The translations under genes and the position numbers were made by a program. Below the pieces are notes generated by a model that was not told the origin of the DNA, searched no databases, and saw nothing but the letters and a program-made list of their open reading frames with translations. Positions 9,780 to 17,934 of a DNA stretch of 64,000 nt are shown here, piece by piece; position 1 is the first letter of the stretch; the number at the start of each line of letters is the position of its first letter. This DNA comes from Bradyrhizobium diazoefficiens (GTDB lineage: Bacteria > Pseudomonadota > Alphaproteobacteria > Rhizobiales > Xanthobacteraceae), in contig NZ_JAFCJE010000002.1 in assembly GCF_018131185.1 (NCBI RefSeq), positions 806,001-870,000 of the forward strand, in the 5' to 3' direction.

Positions 9780-10288
9780 TCGCCTTGCGTCCAGGACGGT
9801 GTCACTCGGTCCCCCCTCAAAGTGCCGCTGGTCACGATCCGGGAACAGCATCTCGCAGAGGGTCGGAGCGTCATTAAGGCGACTTTTAGTTAAATGCGGA
9901 TTAAGTTCGGGCAGATGTGGGGCGGTCCGTTAACGCTGTCTCATTCTGAGAAAAAAGCCCGCAGAACTACGGACTTAGGGGCGTCTGTTAACCATAATTC
10001 TCGGCCGGGGCGGCGCATTCAGCAGACGTCTTCGGCCGCGCTCTCTAGACCCACCAACCAAGTCCTTTTCGTGGTCTTCAATGCCCGCACGATAACGGAG
10101 GAGCGTTGCGCGAGGCTGGTGTGCGAATGCCGCTTTCGCATCTCATGGGCGCCTGCGGTCGGCCGCTCATGCACATCGCGCGTGCCGCACGGCACTCGCC
10201 CCTGACCGAAAGTTGATCGCGCCGGACTGGAAAAGGCCGTGCTGAGGCAATAGCTGCGTCAGCGGCACTTTTCAGCAGCCTCTGCGAG
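9780..10288. other. Long intergenic region without a convincing gene
   Basis: About 510 bases between the divergent tlde1-domain and FecR genes. It holds AT-rich patches around 9880-10000 that could be promoters, a short GTGCCG-CA-CGGCAC palindrome near 10180, and no open frame with a ribosome-binding site and plausible codon use. An unrecognised small RNA cannot be excluded. Confidence 0.5.
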
Positions 10289-10306
10289 TGATACGGTACC
10301 GTATCA
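10289..10306. promoter_or_regulatory. Perfect 18-bp palindrome upstream of the FecR-cyclase operon
   Basis: TGATACGGTACCGTATCA reads identically on both strands and ends 42 bases before the FecR start codon, where an operator would overlap the promoter. The form resembles TetR-family operators. No regulator gene adjoins it, so the cognate protein is unknown. Confidence 0.6.
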
Positions 10307-10348
10307 ACATTGCCTTGAACTGTGCCGGGCATGCAAACGGAGGCTGGC

Positions 10349-10870
10349 ATGAGAAGGTTCGCGCGCGCCGGATGTTTCGCCCTGGCCTGGCCGTTTTTGT
10401 TGATGGGATATGCGGCGGCGCAGCCTGCCAATGCCGGCTGCACAGCGTCGGTTTCAGCCGCGAGCACGCAGACCTGGCGCTGCAACAACGGCATCACCAT
10501 CGTTGCAGAAAACGGCGCCAGATTTGAACTTAAGGACGCCAACCGCGACGGACATATAGACTCCGTGGAGTTGAGCAGCAAAGGCCTGCTGATCGAGGTG
10601 CCCAAAAAACCCCGCGGCAATCCTTTCAAGGTGCTGACCCCGCAGGCGATTGCCGCGGTGCGCGGCACGAAGTGGGCCGTCGACGCCGCTGAGGCCAAGA
10701 CCTCCGTCTTCGTCGCTGACGGCCGTGTCGGCGTCAGCCGCAGGGCTCGTGGGCGCGGCGTCGTTCTGGGCCCCGGCGAGGGCGTCGATGTGGAAGCCAC
10801 CGGCGCGTTGACCGTCAAGACATGGGGGCAGCCGCGCGTCGATGCGCTGATGGCAAGGCTTGGTCAATAG
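10349..10870 (+). CDS. Secreted FecR-domain protein with EF-hand-like loop
   Basis: A 173-residue exported protein with a signal peptide in residues 1-24 (hydrophobic core after MRRFARAG). The FecR domain spans about residues 48-140, with the characteristic VLTPQAIAAVRGTKWAVD stretch. Residues 63-74 (DANRDGHIDSVE) match the EF-hand calcium-loop pattern D-x-N-x-D-G-x-I-x-x-x-E, unusual inside a FecR domain. GGAGG lies seven bases before the ATG at 10349, which is preferred over ATGs at 10322 and 10331. The CHASE2 cyclase follows at once; FecR-CHASE2 cyclase pairs are a recurrent arrangement in proteobacteria and suggest a periplasmic sensing module. Confidence 0.85.
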   Translation: MRRFARAGCFALAWPFLLMGYAAAQPANAGCTASVSAASTQTWRCNNGITIVAENGARFELKDANRDGHIDSVELSSKGLLIEVPKKPRGNPFKVLTPQAIAAVRGTKWAVDAAEAKTSVFVADGRVGVSRRARGRGVVLGPGEGVDVEATGALTVKTWGQPRVDALMARLGQ

Positions 10871-10908
10871 GACTACCGGACTCAGAGCAAAGAAGATTGC
10901 AGCACGTA

Positions 10909-12795
10909 GTGACTAGACGCGTTCAGATCCTGGCGGCACTCATCTTCACCGCGCTGTGGGGCGCAGGCATCTATGCCGCGCACGCCCACGGTCATCTGCG
11001 CTTTCTCGACCGCCTTGAAGCGACGCTGACGGATTGGCGGACCCAGATCCGCGGCGTGCAGCGTCCGCCCGATCTCGTCACCATCGTCGCGATCGACGAT
11101 ACCGTGGTGAAGCGCGGCGGCAGCTATCCGCTGCCGCGCGCCGATCTCGCCCGTGTCGTCGACACCATCGTGCAGTTCAAGCCGAAGGTCGTCGCGATCG
11201 ACCTGCTGCTGGTCGACCGCAGCGCCGCGATCGGAGATGCGACGCTGGCGAACACGCTCGCCACCGGCCCCATGGTGCTCGCCGCCGCGGCAATCTTTCC
11301 CAGCGCCAGCGAGACCGTCGAGGCCAGCAGCCAGGGCCCCCTCGCCGTGCTGCCGCAGGCCGAACGCTTCCTGCTGCCGTTGCCCGCGTTCGCCGACCAC
11401 GCCGAGGTCGGCGTCGTCAACGTCGCGACAGGGCAGTCGGGCTCACCTCTTTCGGTGCCGATGCTGTTCCGGACCCGCGACAAGGTCGAGCTGTCGTTCC
11501 CGTTGCGCGTCGCGGCGCGCGCGCTCGACAAGTCGCTGACGATTGCACCGGATCGCCTCATGCTCGGTGACCGCGCCGTGCCGACCGATACCGATTTCGC
11601 ACTGCCCATCACCTATTACGGTCCGAGACGCACCATCCGCACCGTCAGCGCACAGGCCATCTTCGACGGCACGCTCAAACGCGACGCGATCGAGAACCGG
11701 ATCGTCGTGATCGGCGCCTCGGTCGCCGGCGGCGGCGACTTCTATCCCACACCCTTCGATTCCCTGATGCCCGGCGTCGAAGTGGTCTCGACTGCGATCA
11801 CGCATCTCGTTGCCGGCGACGGCATCGTGCGCGATTACAGGGTTCGTATCGCCGACGCTTTTGCCGCGATCCTGCTGCCGATCTTGCTGGTCGGCTCGCT
11901 GGCCTGGCGGCGCAGCGCGCTCGGCATCATGGCGGCGGCTGCGGTGATGATCGCCTGGGCCGGGCTCAATACGTTCGCGTTTACGCATGGCGTCTGGCTG
12001 AATGCAGCAACCACGCTTGCCGCCGCCGTGCCCCCGTTTGCGATCTTTGCCGGCGTACAGCTGTGGGCCGGAGGCCGCCGCACGCAATATCTCGCTGCCA
12101 AGAGCAGGTCGCTAGCCCGGTTCCAGGCGCCCGCAGTGCAGGAATGGTTGGCGCGTGATCCGGATTTTCTGTCAAGACCCGTACGGCAGAACGCAGCCGT
12201 GGTCTTCATCGATCTCTCCGGCTTCACAGGCCTGAGCGAACAGACCGACCCGGATGCGATCCAGGAGGTCCTGAAGGCATTTCATGCGCTGATCGACAAG
12301 ACTGCGGTCGATTGTGGCGGCACGATCACCGGCTTTCTCGGCGACGGCGCCATGATCCTGTTCGGCCTGCCGCGAGCGATGCCCGATGACGCGGCAAGCG
12401 CGCTGAAATGTTCGATCGACCTGCATCGCGGCGTCGAACGCTGGATTGCTTCGTTGCCGCCAGCCATCGGCGATCGGCTCGGCTTCAAGATCGGCGCGCA
12501 TTTCGGCGAGATCGTCGCCTCCCGCCTCGGCGGGAGTCACCAGCACATCACGGCGACGGGCGACACCGTGAACGTCGCGAGCCGGCTGATGGAGGTCGCC
12601 GCCCAGAACGGCGCACGGCTCGCGCTGAGCGATACGCTGCTCGATGCGGCCGACTTCCACGGGACGCCCGACGGCGTTCTGTCAGGCCCCCTGCTCGCCC
12701 GCGTCCGCGGCCGTTCGGGCGTCGTGACGGTGTGGTTCTGGCGGGATCGGGGCGGGCCGGACCAGGATGCTGCAAAGGCCGAGATGATCGGCTGA
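10909..12795 (+). CDS. CHASE2-domain class III adenylate/guanylate cyclase
   Basis: About 628 residues. One N-terminal membrane segment is followed by an extracytoplasmic CHASE2 sensor (roughly residues 30-310), three membrane segments (about 315-400) and a C-terminal class III cyclase domain. The metal-binding Asp residues are in FIDLSGFT and FLGDGAMILFG, and GDTVNVASRL is present. The substrate-specifying Lys found in typical enzymes (K-E-Y-T in the second cyclase here) is Gln (QHIT), so nucleotide preference is uncertain. The likely start is GTG at 10909, giving a normal N-terminus; TTG at 10897 and an overlapping ATG at 10822 are alternatives. It is co-transcribed with the FecR gene. Confidence 0.88.
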   Translation: MTRRVQILAALIFTALWGAGIYAAHAHGHLRFLDRLEATLTDWRTQIRGVQRPPDLVTIVAIDDTVVKRGGSYPLPRADLARVVDTIVQFKPKVVAIDLLLVDRSAAIGDATLANTLATGPMVLAAAAIFPSASETVEASSQGPLAVLPQAERFLLPLPAFADHAEVGVVNVATGQSGSPLSVPMLFRTRDKVELSFPLRVAARALDKSLTIAPDRLMLGDRAVPTDTDFALPITYYGPRRTIRTVSAQAIFDGTLKRDAIENRIVVIGASVAGGGDFYPTPFDSLMPGVEVVSTAITHLVAGDGIVRDYRVRIADAFAAILLPILLVGSLAWRRSALGIMAAAAVMIAWAGLNTFAFTHGVWLNAATTLAAAVPPFAIFAGVQLWAGGRRTQYLAAKSRSLARFQAPAVQEWLARDPDFLSRPVRQNAAVVFIDLSGFTGLSEQTDPDAIQEVLKAFHALIDKTAVDCGGTITGFLGDGAMILFGLPRAMPDDAASALKCSIDLHRGVERWIASLPPAIGDRLGFKIGAHFGEIVASRLGGSHQHITATGDTVNVASRLMEVAAQNGARLALSDTLLDAADFHGTPDGVLSGPLLARVRGRSGVVTVWFWRDRGGPDQDAAKAEMIG

Positions 12796-12824
12796 AGGCC
12801 ACCGCCGTACACCCCCGCGTTCGC

Positions 12825-12847
12825 TGTCGTCCCCCGCGAGGACGACA
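12825..12847. terminator. Hairpin between convergent cyclase and glycosyltransferase genes
   Basis: TGTCGTCC and GGACGACA form a perfect 8-bp stem with a 7-base loop in the 55-base convergent gap. There is no T-run, so intrinsic termination is only moderately likely. Confidence 0.45.
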
Positions 12848-12850
12848 AGA

Positions 12851-14353
12851 CTACCTTGCTTCCGGCGGCGGCGAGCGGTCCAGCACGTCGCCCTTGGCGC
12901 CTTCCAGCAGATCGATGCCGTAGGTTTCGACCACGAGCGGCCCGCGCTTGCGCTGCAATTGCGCAACCTGCGTGACCTTCGCAAAGAGGTGGTGGAGGAC
13001 GGGATGTCCCTCCGGGCGCAGTTCGTCGACATACAGCAGCTTGCCAGCGAGCAGCTTTGGATCCGGCTCGACCATGTTGACCCAGCGGATGCGCTGGGTC
13101 CGCTGCACCACGCAGGTGCCGCGCGGCAGGTAGAAGGCGAGCCAGCCGGTGGTGCCGTAGTCCTGCGCGAGCACACAGGTGGCGCCATGACGCGCGCGCA
13201 CCGTTTCGATCTCGGCGGCGAGTTCGCGCCAGCCGACGCCGACGCTGCGCACGGTGGCATCGCGGCGATATCCGGAGAGCCAGCCGGTATTGGCCTGCAC
13301 GATCAGCGCGGCAAACATCACGATGCCGACGGGCGCGGCCCAGCGCAGGCAGAAATCCAACAGGCGCCGCGCACGCGGCTTCCACTGCACGAGGTTGACG
13401 GCGGCCGCCGCGGCAATAACGAAGGGCGGATAGACCGGCGCGAACCAGTTGGCCTCGACGCGGGCATGCAGCGAATGCCAGACGAAATAGGCGACGATGG
13501 TCCAGAACATCGTCTCGATCAGCACGCGCGAGGCCAGCGCGCCGGCCCTGTGCCAGGTCAGCGCGTGCAGGCCCATCGCGCCGAGGATGAAGACGAGCGG
13601 GGTCGCGAACGCGATCTGGGTCGGGATCAGCTCGGCGATGAAGACCGGACGAAAGTCTTCGATCTTCGCGCGCCCAAGCTGCTTTGCGAACGAGACCCAT
13701 TGATGGTCCGCATTCCAGAGGATCACCGGCAAGAACAGCGCCAGCGCAACGAGGCCGCCGAGATAGGGCCAGGGCGAGAGAAACCAGCGCCGCAGTTTCG
13801 GCACGCAAGCCAGCCAGATCAAAATCGCCAACCCGAAGAACATCGCGGTGTATTTCGACAGCAGCGCCGCGCCGACGGCTGCGCCGACCGCGAGCCACCA
13901 GGCACCCCGGCCGGTCTCCAGCACCTTGGCGAGGAAGAACAGCACGAAGCTGGAGGCGACCAGCAGCGGCGCATCGGGCGTCACGATCAGCGTGCCGATC
14001 GAGGCCATCATCGTCACGTTGAGCAGGATGGCGCTGGTCGCGGCGACACGCGCGCCGCCGAACAGGATCGCGGCGGAGCGATAGACCGCATAGCTCATCG
14101 GCAGCGCCAGCAGGATCGAGACCAGGCGGACGCCGAGCTCGGTATCGCCGGCGATCATGGTGCCGGCGCGGATCACATAGGCAACCATCGGCGGGTGGTC
14201 ATAATAACCGCCCGCCAGATTCTTCGACCACATCCAGTAATAGGCTTCGTCGAAGGTAATAGGTGTGAACGCGGCCGCGACGAGCCGCAAACCGACCAGC
14301 GCGAGAATCAGCAGCGCGGTGTTGCGGACGATCCGCGCGTCAGCTCCGCCCAT
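12851..14353 (-). CDS. Glycosyltransferase family 39 (ArnT/PMT-like) membrane protein
   Basis: A 500-residue polytopic membrane enzyme with about 11-12 segments. The first periplasmic loop carries the family motif FDEAYYWMWSKNLAGGYYDHPPM (quoted in two parts: DEAYYW and YYDHPP), in which the acidic residue is the catalytic base. It transfers a sugar from a polyprenyl-phosphate carrier to a lipid or protein at the outer face of the inner membrane. It lies six bases downstream of the GT2-GtrA gene, which probably makes its donor. The acceptor is unknown; a lipid A or hopanoid-lipid modification is possible. Confidence 0.85.
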   Translation of the reverse strand: MGGADARIVRNTALLILALVGLRLVAAAFTPITFDEAYYWMWSKNLAGGYYDHPPMVAYVIRAGTMIAGDTELGVRLVSILLALPMSYAVYRSAAILFGGARVAATSAILLNVTMMASIGTLIVTPDAPLLVASSFVLFFLAKVLETGRGAWWLAVGAAVGAALLSKYTAMFFGLAILIWLACVPKLRRWFLSPWPYLGGLVALALFLPVILWNADHQWVSFAKQLGRAKIEDFRPVFIAELIPTQIAFATPLVFILGAMGLHALTWHRAGALASRVLIETMFWTIVAYFVWHSLHARVEANWFAPVYPPFVIAAAAAVNLVQWKPRARRLLDFCLRWAAPVGIVMFAALIVQANTGWLSGYRRDATVRSVGVGWRELAAEIETVRARHGATCVLAQDYGTTGWLAFYLPRGTCVVQRTQRIRWVNMVEPDPKLLAGKLLYVDELRPEGHPVLHHLFAKVTQVAQLQRKRGPLVVETYGIDLLEGAKGDVLDRSPPPEAR

Positions 14354-14359
14354 ATTGCG

Positions 14360-15493
14360 CTATTTCTTGCGCCAGACGAACAGGCCTGACATCGCGTAGT
14401 TCCACACCACGCCCATCAGCGCACCGGCCATGCCGGCCAGCCACCAGATCGGCTCCTGGTCGTACACCGAGAAGGCGACGCCGACATTGGCGAGCAGGCC
14501 GACGCTGCACACGATGTAGAAAGCGATCAGGCCGCGCAGCAGCGCAAAGCCCCTCAACCGCTGGTCGCGATAGGTGAGGAAATTGTTGAGGATGAAATTA
14601 CTGGTCATGGCGACGATGGCACCGGCAGCCTGCGCCTCCGGGAACGGCACCTTGAACAGCTGGAGTCCGATGAACAGCGTGGTGAGGTGCACCACGAGGC
14701 CGATGCCGCCGACCATCGCGAACAGGATGAAGCGCAGCGAGACGACATCGTTGCTCAGCTTGGCGAGGACGAGACCGAGGAAGTCGAGCGCGACCATGGA
14801 GTCGAGCTTGCTCTCGCCATGCTGACGCGCGCCGAACGTGTAGGGAATCTCGACGGCCCGCAAGGTGCCGCTCGCAGTCGCGACGATGTCGAGCAGGATC
14901 TTGAAGCCGTGCACGGACAGCTTTGGCGCGAGCTCCTCGAAGCGATCGCGGCGCATCATGAAGAACCCGCTCATGGGATCGGCGATCTCGACCCGCAGCA
15001 TCTTCCTCGCGAACTCGGTCGCCAGCGCGCTGGCGCCGGCGCGCTGCTTGTTGAAGCCCTCGCTCTTGTAGCCCTCGATGTAGCGGCTTCCGACGACGAG
15101 GTCGGCCTCATCACTTGCGAGCAGCAACAGCATCTTCGGCAGCTGTGCCTCGTCGTGCTGGAGATCGGCGTCGATCACGGCGACAAACGGCGCACTCGAG
15201 GCAAGGATGCCCTCGATACAGGCGCCCGACAGGCCGCGGCGGCCGATGCGGCGGACGCAGCGGACGCGGCTGTCCTGCTGCGCCAGCGCGCGCACGACGT
15301 CCCAGGTGCCGTCGGGCGAATTGTCGTCGACGAACACGACCTCCCAGGCGACGTTGGTGAGGGTCGCCTCCAGCCGCCGGTACAATACCGTGACATTGTC
15401 GCGCTCGTTGAAGGTCGGGACGATGACCGACAGTTCCGGGCCCTCTTGAGCCTGCGGCGGATGGTCGGAGCCCGGTCTGATCGCTTCGTTCAT
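14360..15493 (-). CDS. Polyprenyl-phosphate glycosyltransferase (GT2) fused to GtrA-like domain
   Basis: A 377-residue dolichol-phosphate-mannose-synthase-like protein. The GT2 domain covers about residues 20-240, with SVIVPTFNERDN, VDDNSPDGT and the DADLQHD metal motif. The C-terminal GtrA domain (about 245-375) has four membrane segments. It should charge undecaprenyl phosphate with a sugar and help flip it, supplying the GT39 enzyme encoded six bases downstream. The start is placed at MNEAIRPGS (15493); the open frame continues to 15586 without family similarity. Confidence 0.87.
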   Translation of the reverse strand: MNEAIRPGSDHPPQAQEGPELSVIVPTFNERDNVTVLYRRLEATLTNVAWEVVFVDDNSPDGTWDVVRALAQQDSRVRCVRRIGRRGLSGACIEGILASSAPFVAVIDADLQHDEAQLPKMLLLLASDEADLVVGSRYIEGYKSEGFNKQRAGASALATEFARKMLRVEIADPMSGFFMMRRDRFEELAPKLSVHGFKILLDIVATASGTLRAVEIPYTFGARQHGESKLDSMVALDFLGLVLAKLSNDVVSLRFILFAMVGGIGLVVHLTTLFIGLQLFKVPFPEAQAAGAIVAMTSNFILNNFLTYRDQRLRGFALLRGLIAFYIVCSVGLLANVGVAFSVYDQEPIWWLAGMAGALMGVVWNYAMSGLFVWRKK

Positions 15494-15751
15494 GACGGCA
15501 GCGTATATCCGCCGCGTCCTACGCTGCCAAGTTCTTGCGCTGCCAAGCCGGGGGGTCTGTGGGAAATGACCCAAAAGGGGTCTCAAAATGCCAACGACCC
15601 CGGAACGGCGGGCCGCGCGTACATCCGGCGCAAGCCCAAGCTATTCCAAGGTCGTCCCAGCGCCGGAGTTTTTCCGCTCAACGTCGCCGTTAGAAGCTAG
15701 ATAGGAACGACCAGACCGGTTCGCAAGGGGCGAAAACCACCATTTTGAGCC

Positions 15752-15964
15752 CTATTGGTTGGGCACTTCCCGGATGATCGGGCCGCGCGGCGCGGGCGCG
15801 GCGGGGGCTGCCGGGGCCGCAGCCGGGGCGGGCTCGGCTTTCGCCGGTTTGGGCGGCTTGCCATATTGGCCGATCGGCCCGAACACGACGGCGACCGCCA
15901 GCACGATCGCGGCAACGATCGCGCCCAAAATGCCCCCCATCGACTCAGACGACATGAAACCCAT
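15752..15964 (-). CDS. Small single-pass membrane protein with Pro/Ala-rich tail
   Basis: About 70 residues. A short polar start (MGFMSSESMGG) is followed by one hydrophobic helix (ILGAIVAAIVLAVAVVFG) and a tail of Lys-Pro and Ala-Pro repeats ending PRGPIIREVPNQ. The start may be 15964 or 15955. No family is recognised. The tail resembles periplasm-spanning linkers, but the function is unknown. Confidence 0.55.
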   Translation of the reverse strand: MGFMSSESMGGILGAIVAAIVLAVAVVFGPIGQYGKPPKPAKAEPAPAAAPAAPAAPAPRGPIIREVPNQ

Positions 15965-16023
15965 CCCTGTTCCAGATGCGCCCGGTGATACCATGGATGG
16001 GCGCACGGCCGAAGGGGCGAATA

Positions 16024-16086
16024 GCGAACGGGGAGTAGCGAATAGGGAGGCTGGCCTTCCTGCCCTATTCGCTACTCCCCATTCGC
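16024..16086. repeat. Long hairpin repeat (family E), 24-base arms
   Basis: The left arm at 16024-16047 and the right arm at 16063-16086 are reverse complements with one mismatch and a 15-base loop. The arms are built from the subrepeat GCGAAT(A)GGGAGTAGCGAAT. It fills most of the gap between two minus-strand small-protein genes and may also act as a transcript-end structure. Confidence 0.8.
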
Positions 16087-16095
16087 TTTCGGCTC

Positions 16096-16476
16096 CTACT
16101 TCGCAGGCAGCCTGTGCTTGACGAAGGCCGTCACGATGTCCTTTTGCGCAAACTCCACTGCCCTGTTCGCGGTCGCGAGATGTGCGCCGGCATCAATGTT
16201 CGGATATTGGGTCGTGAGATAGTCGAGCAGCACCACCCGGTAGTATTGCCGCTCCGACGGACAGGCGCCCGCGACCGAGCGGACAAAATCCTGTTCCGTC
16301 ATTCCCTGATTGCTGTCACGCGAATATTCCCGCGCCAGGCAATGCCAATAATCGTCGCGGCCCCGCTGGGCGAGCTTCTGCGCGCCCTTGGCATCGTCAT
16401 CATCCGCCATGACCGGAGATATCATGGCGGCAGATGTCATCATGCCGAGCACCGCTCCCACCATCAGCATCCGCAT
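16096..16476 (-). CDS. Small secreted protein of unknown function
   Basis: A 126-residue protein with a clear signal peptide (MRMLMVGAVLGMMTSAAMISPVMA, cleavage before DDDDAK). The mature part is polar and has two Cys residues (YWHCLAREY and GACPSERQ) that could form a disulphide. AAGGAG is eight bases before the ATG. No domain is recognised. A periplasmic location is expected. Confidence 0.75.
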   Translation of the reverse strand: MRMLMVGAVLGMMTSAAMISPVMADDDDAKGAQKLAQRGRDDYWHCLAREYSRDSNQGMTEQDFVRSVAGACPSERQYYRVVLLDYLTTQYPNIDAGAHLATANRAVEFAQKDIVTAFVKHRLPAK

Positions 16477-16593
16477 CTTGATCTCCTTTTTCGCCGATCG
16501 CGACGCCGAGCTTAGACTCGACGCGAGAACTGGCCAATCACATCTCGTTTGACTAGGATAAGCCCTCCCTCCCCGTCGATGCGAGATCCTCCC

Positions 16594-17415
16594 GTGGCCA
16601 AAGCAAAAACCGCGTCAAAAAAGTCCGGCAACATCTTCATCGGCATCGGCGGCTGGACCTTCGAGCCGTGGCGCGGCGTGTTCTATCCGGAGAAACTCAC
16701 ACAGGCGAAGGAGCTGTCTTACGCAGCCTCGAAGCTGACCTCGATCGAGATCAACGGCACTTATTACGGCTCGCAGAAGCCGGAGAGCTTTCGCAAATGG
16801 GCAAGCGAGGTGCCCGACGGCTTCGTGTTCTCGGTGAAGGGACCGCGCTTCGCAACCAATCGCCGCGTGCTCGCCGAAGCCGGCGACTCCATCAAGCGAT
16901 TCTATGATTCCGGCGTGCTGGAGCTCGGTGATCATCTCGGGCCGGTGCTCTGGCAGTTTGCCCCGACGAAAAAGTTCGACGGCGCCGATTTCGGCAAGTT
17001 CCTCGAACTATTGCCCCGCAAGCTCGAGGGCCGCGCGCTCCGCCATGTCGTTGAGGTCCGCCACGACAGTTTCTGTACGCCCGACTTCGTCGCGCTGATC
17101 CGCGACTTCGAGACGCCCGTGGTGTTCGCCGAGCACGGCAAATATCCTGCCATCGCCGACGTCGCCGGCGATTTCGTCTATGCTCGGCTTCAGAAGGGCA
17201 ATGACGAGATCAAGACCTGCTACCCGCCGAAGCAGCTCGACGCCTGGGCCGAGCGCTTCCAGGCCTGGGCTTCGGGCGGTGAACCGGATGACCTGCCGAA
17301 AGTCGACAAGGCCAAGCCGAAGAAGGAGCCACGCGACGTGTTCGCCTACGTCATCCACGAAGGCAAGGTGCGCGCACCTCACGGCGCCATGGAACTGATC
17401 GCGCGGATAAGCTGA
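16594..17415 (+). CDS. DUF72-domain protein (YecE-like TIM barrel)
   Basis: About 273 residues. The DUF72 hallmarks IGIGGWTFEPWRGVFYP at the start, EINGTYY and SVKGPRF in the middle, and a C-terminal Tyr-containing barrel strand are seen. The likely start is GTG at 16594 (VAKAKTASKKSGN); ATG at 16579 and TTG at 16549 are in frame. The family has a TIM-barrel fold with no settled biochemical role. It is followed eight bases later by a DUF488 gene; the two families are frequent neighbours in bacteria, hinting at a shared process. Confidence 0.85.
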   Translation: MAKAKTASKKSGNIFIGIGGWTFEPWRGVFYPEKLTQAKELSYAASKLTSIEINGTYYGSQKPESFRKWASEVPDGFVFSVKGPRFATNRRVLAEAGDSIKRFYDSGVLELGDHLGPVLWQFAPTKKFDGADFGKFLELLPRKLEGRALRHVVEVRHDSFCTPDFVALIRDFETPVVFAEHGKYPAIADVAGDFVYARLQKGNDEIKTCYPPKQLDAWAERFQAWASGGEPDDLPKVDKAKPKKEPRDVFAYVIHEGKVRAPHGAMELIARIS

Positions 17416-17423
17416 GCTGTCCC

Positions 17424-17885
17424 ATGGCAAAGGCAAGAAAGCTCTTCACCATCGGCTATGAGCAGACGCCGCCCAAGGCCGTGCTGGACGAGTTGGAAGA
17501 GGCCGGCGTCAAGCTCGTGGTCGACGTGCGCGCCGTGACGTCGTCGCGGCGCCCGGGCTTTTCCAAGAAGCAGCTGTCCGCCGGACTCGACGAGCGCGGC
17601 ATCGCCTATGTTCACCTCGCCGCGCTCGGCACGCCGAAGGAAGGTCGCTTGGCGGCGCGCAGCGGGCAGTACGACGTGCTGAAGAAGATTTTTTCGAAGC
17701 ACCTGAAGGCGCCCGAGGCCAGGGAAGCAATGGATGAGCTCTCGGCCCTGGTGAAGAAGGCCGGCCCCGTGTGCCTGCTGTGCTACGAGCGCGACCACAC
17801 TCATTGCCACCGCCAGATGATCGCGGAGATCATCGAGGAGCGCGATGGCGTGGCGGTGAAGAATTTGGCGGGGCGGCAGACGTAG
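17424..17885 (+). CDS. DUF488-family protein
   Basis: A 153-residue small protein. The family motifs are FTIGYEQ at the start, VVDVRAVTSSRRPGFSK, and the conserved CYERDHTHCHR near residue 124, whose Cys and His residues suggest metal binding or catalysis. The start at 17424 is unambiguous. It is co-transcribed with the DUF72 gene. Its function is not established for the family. Confidence 0.88.
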   Translation: MAKARKLFTIGYEQTPPKAVLDELEEAGVKLVVDVRAVTSSRRPGFSKKQLSAGLDERGIAYVHLAALGTPKEGRLAARSGQYDVLKKIFSKHLKAPEAREAMDELSALVKKAGPVCLLCYERDHTHCHRQMIAEIIEERDGVAVKNLAGRQT

Positions 17886-17890
17886 CTGCC

Positions 17891-17934
17891 GCCGTCATTC
17901 CGCTGTGCCCTTCGCGCTGCCCCGGAATGACGGC
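17891..17934. repeat. Short copy of palindromic repeat family A
   Basis: Perfect 12-base arms GCCGTCATTCCG and CGGAATGACGGC lie between the convergent DUF488 and PhzF genes. It matches the ends of the longer family A elements in this window and probably also serves as a bidirectional terminator. Confidence 0.75.

Noticed and set aside
9894..10205. A 103-codon frame in the long intergenic region before the FecR gene
   Set aside because: No ribosome-binding site, unusual residue mix and no family resemblance.
17424..17885. A defence role for the DUF72/DUF488 pair
   Set aside because: The pair is common in bacterial chromosomes without defence genes, and nothing nearby supports it.
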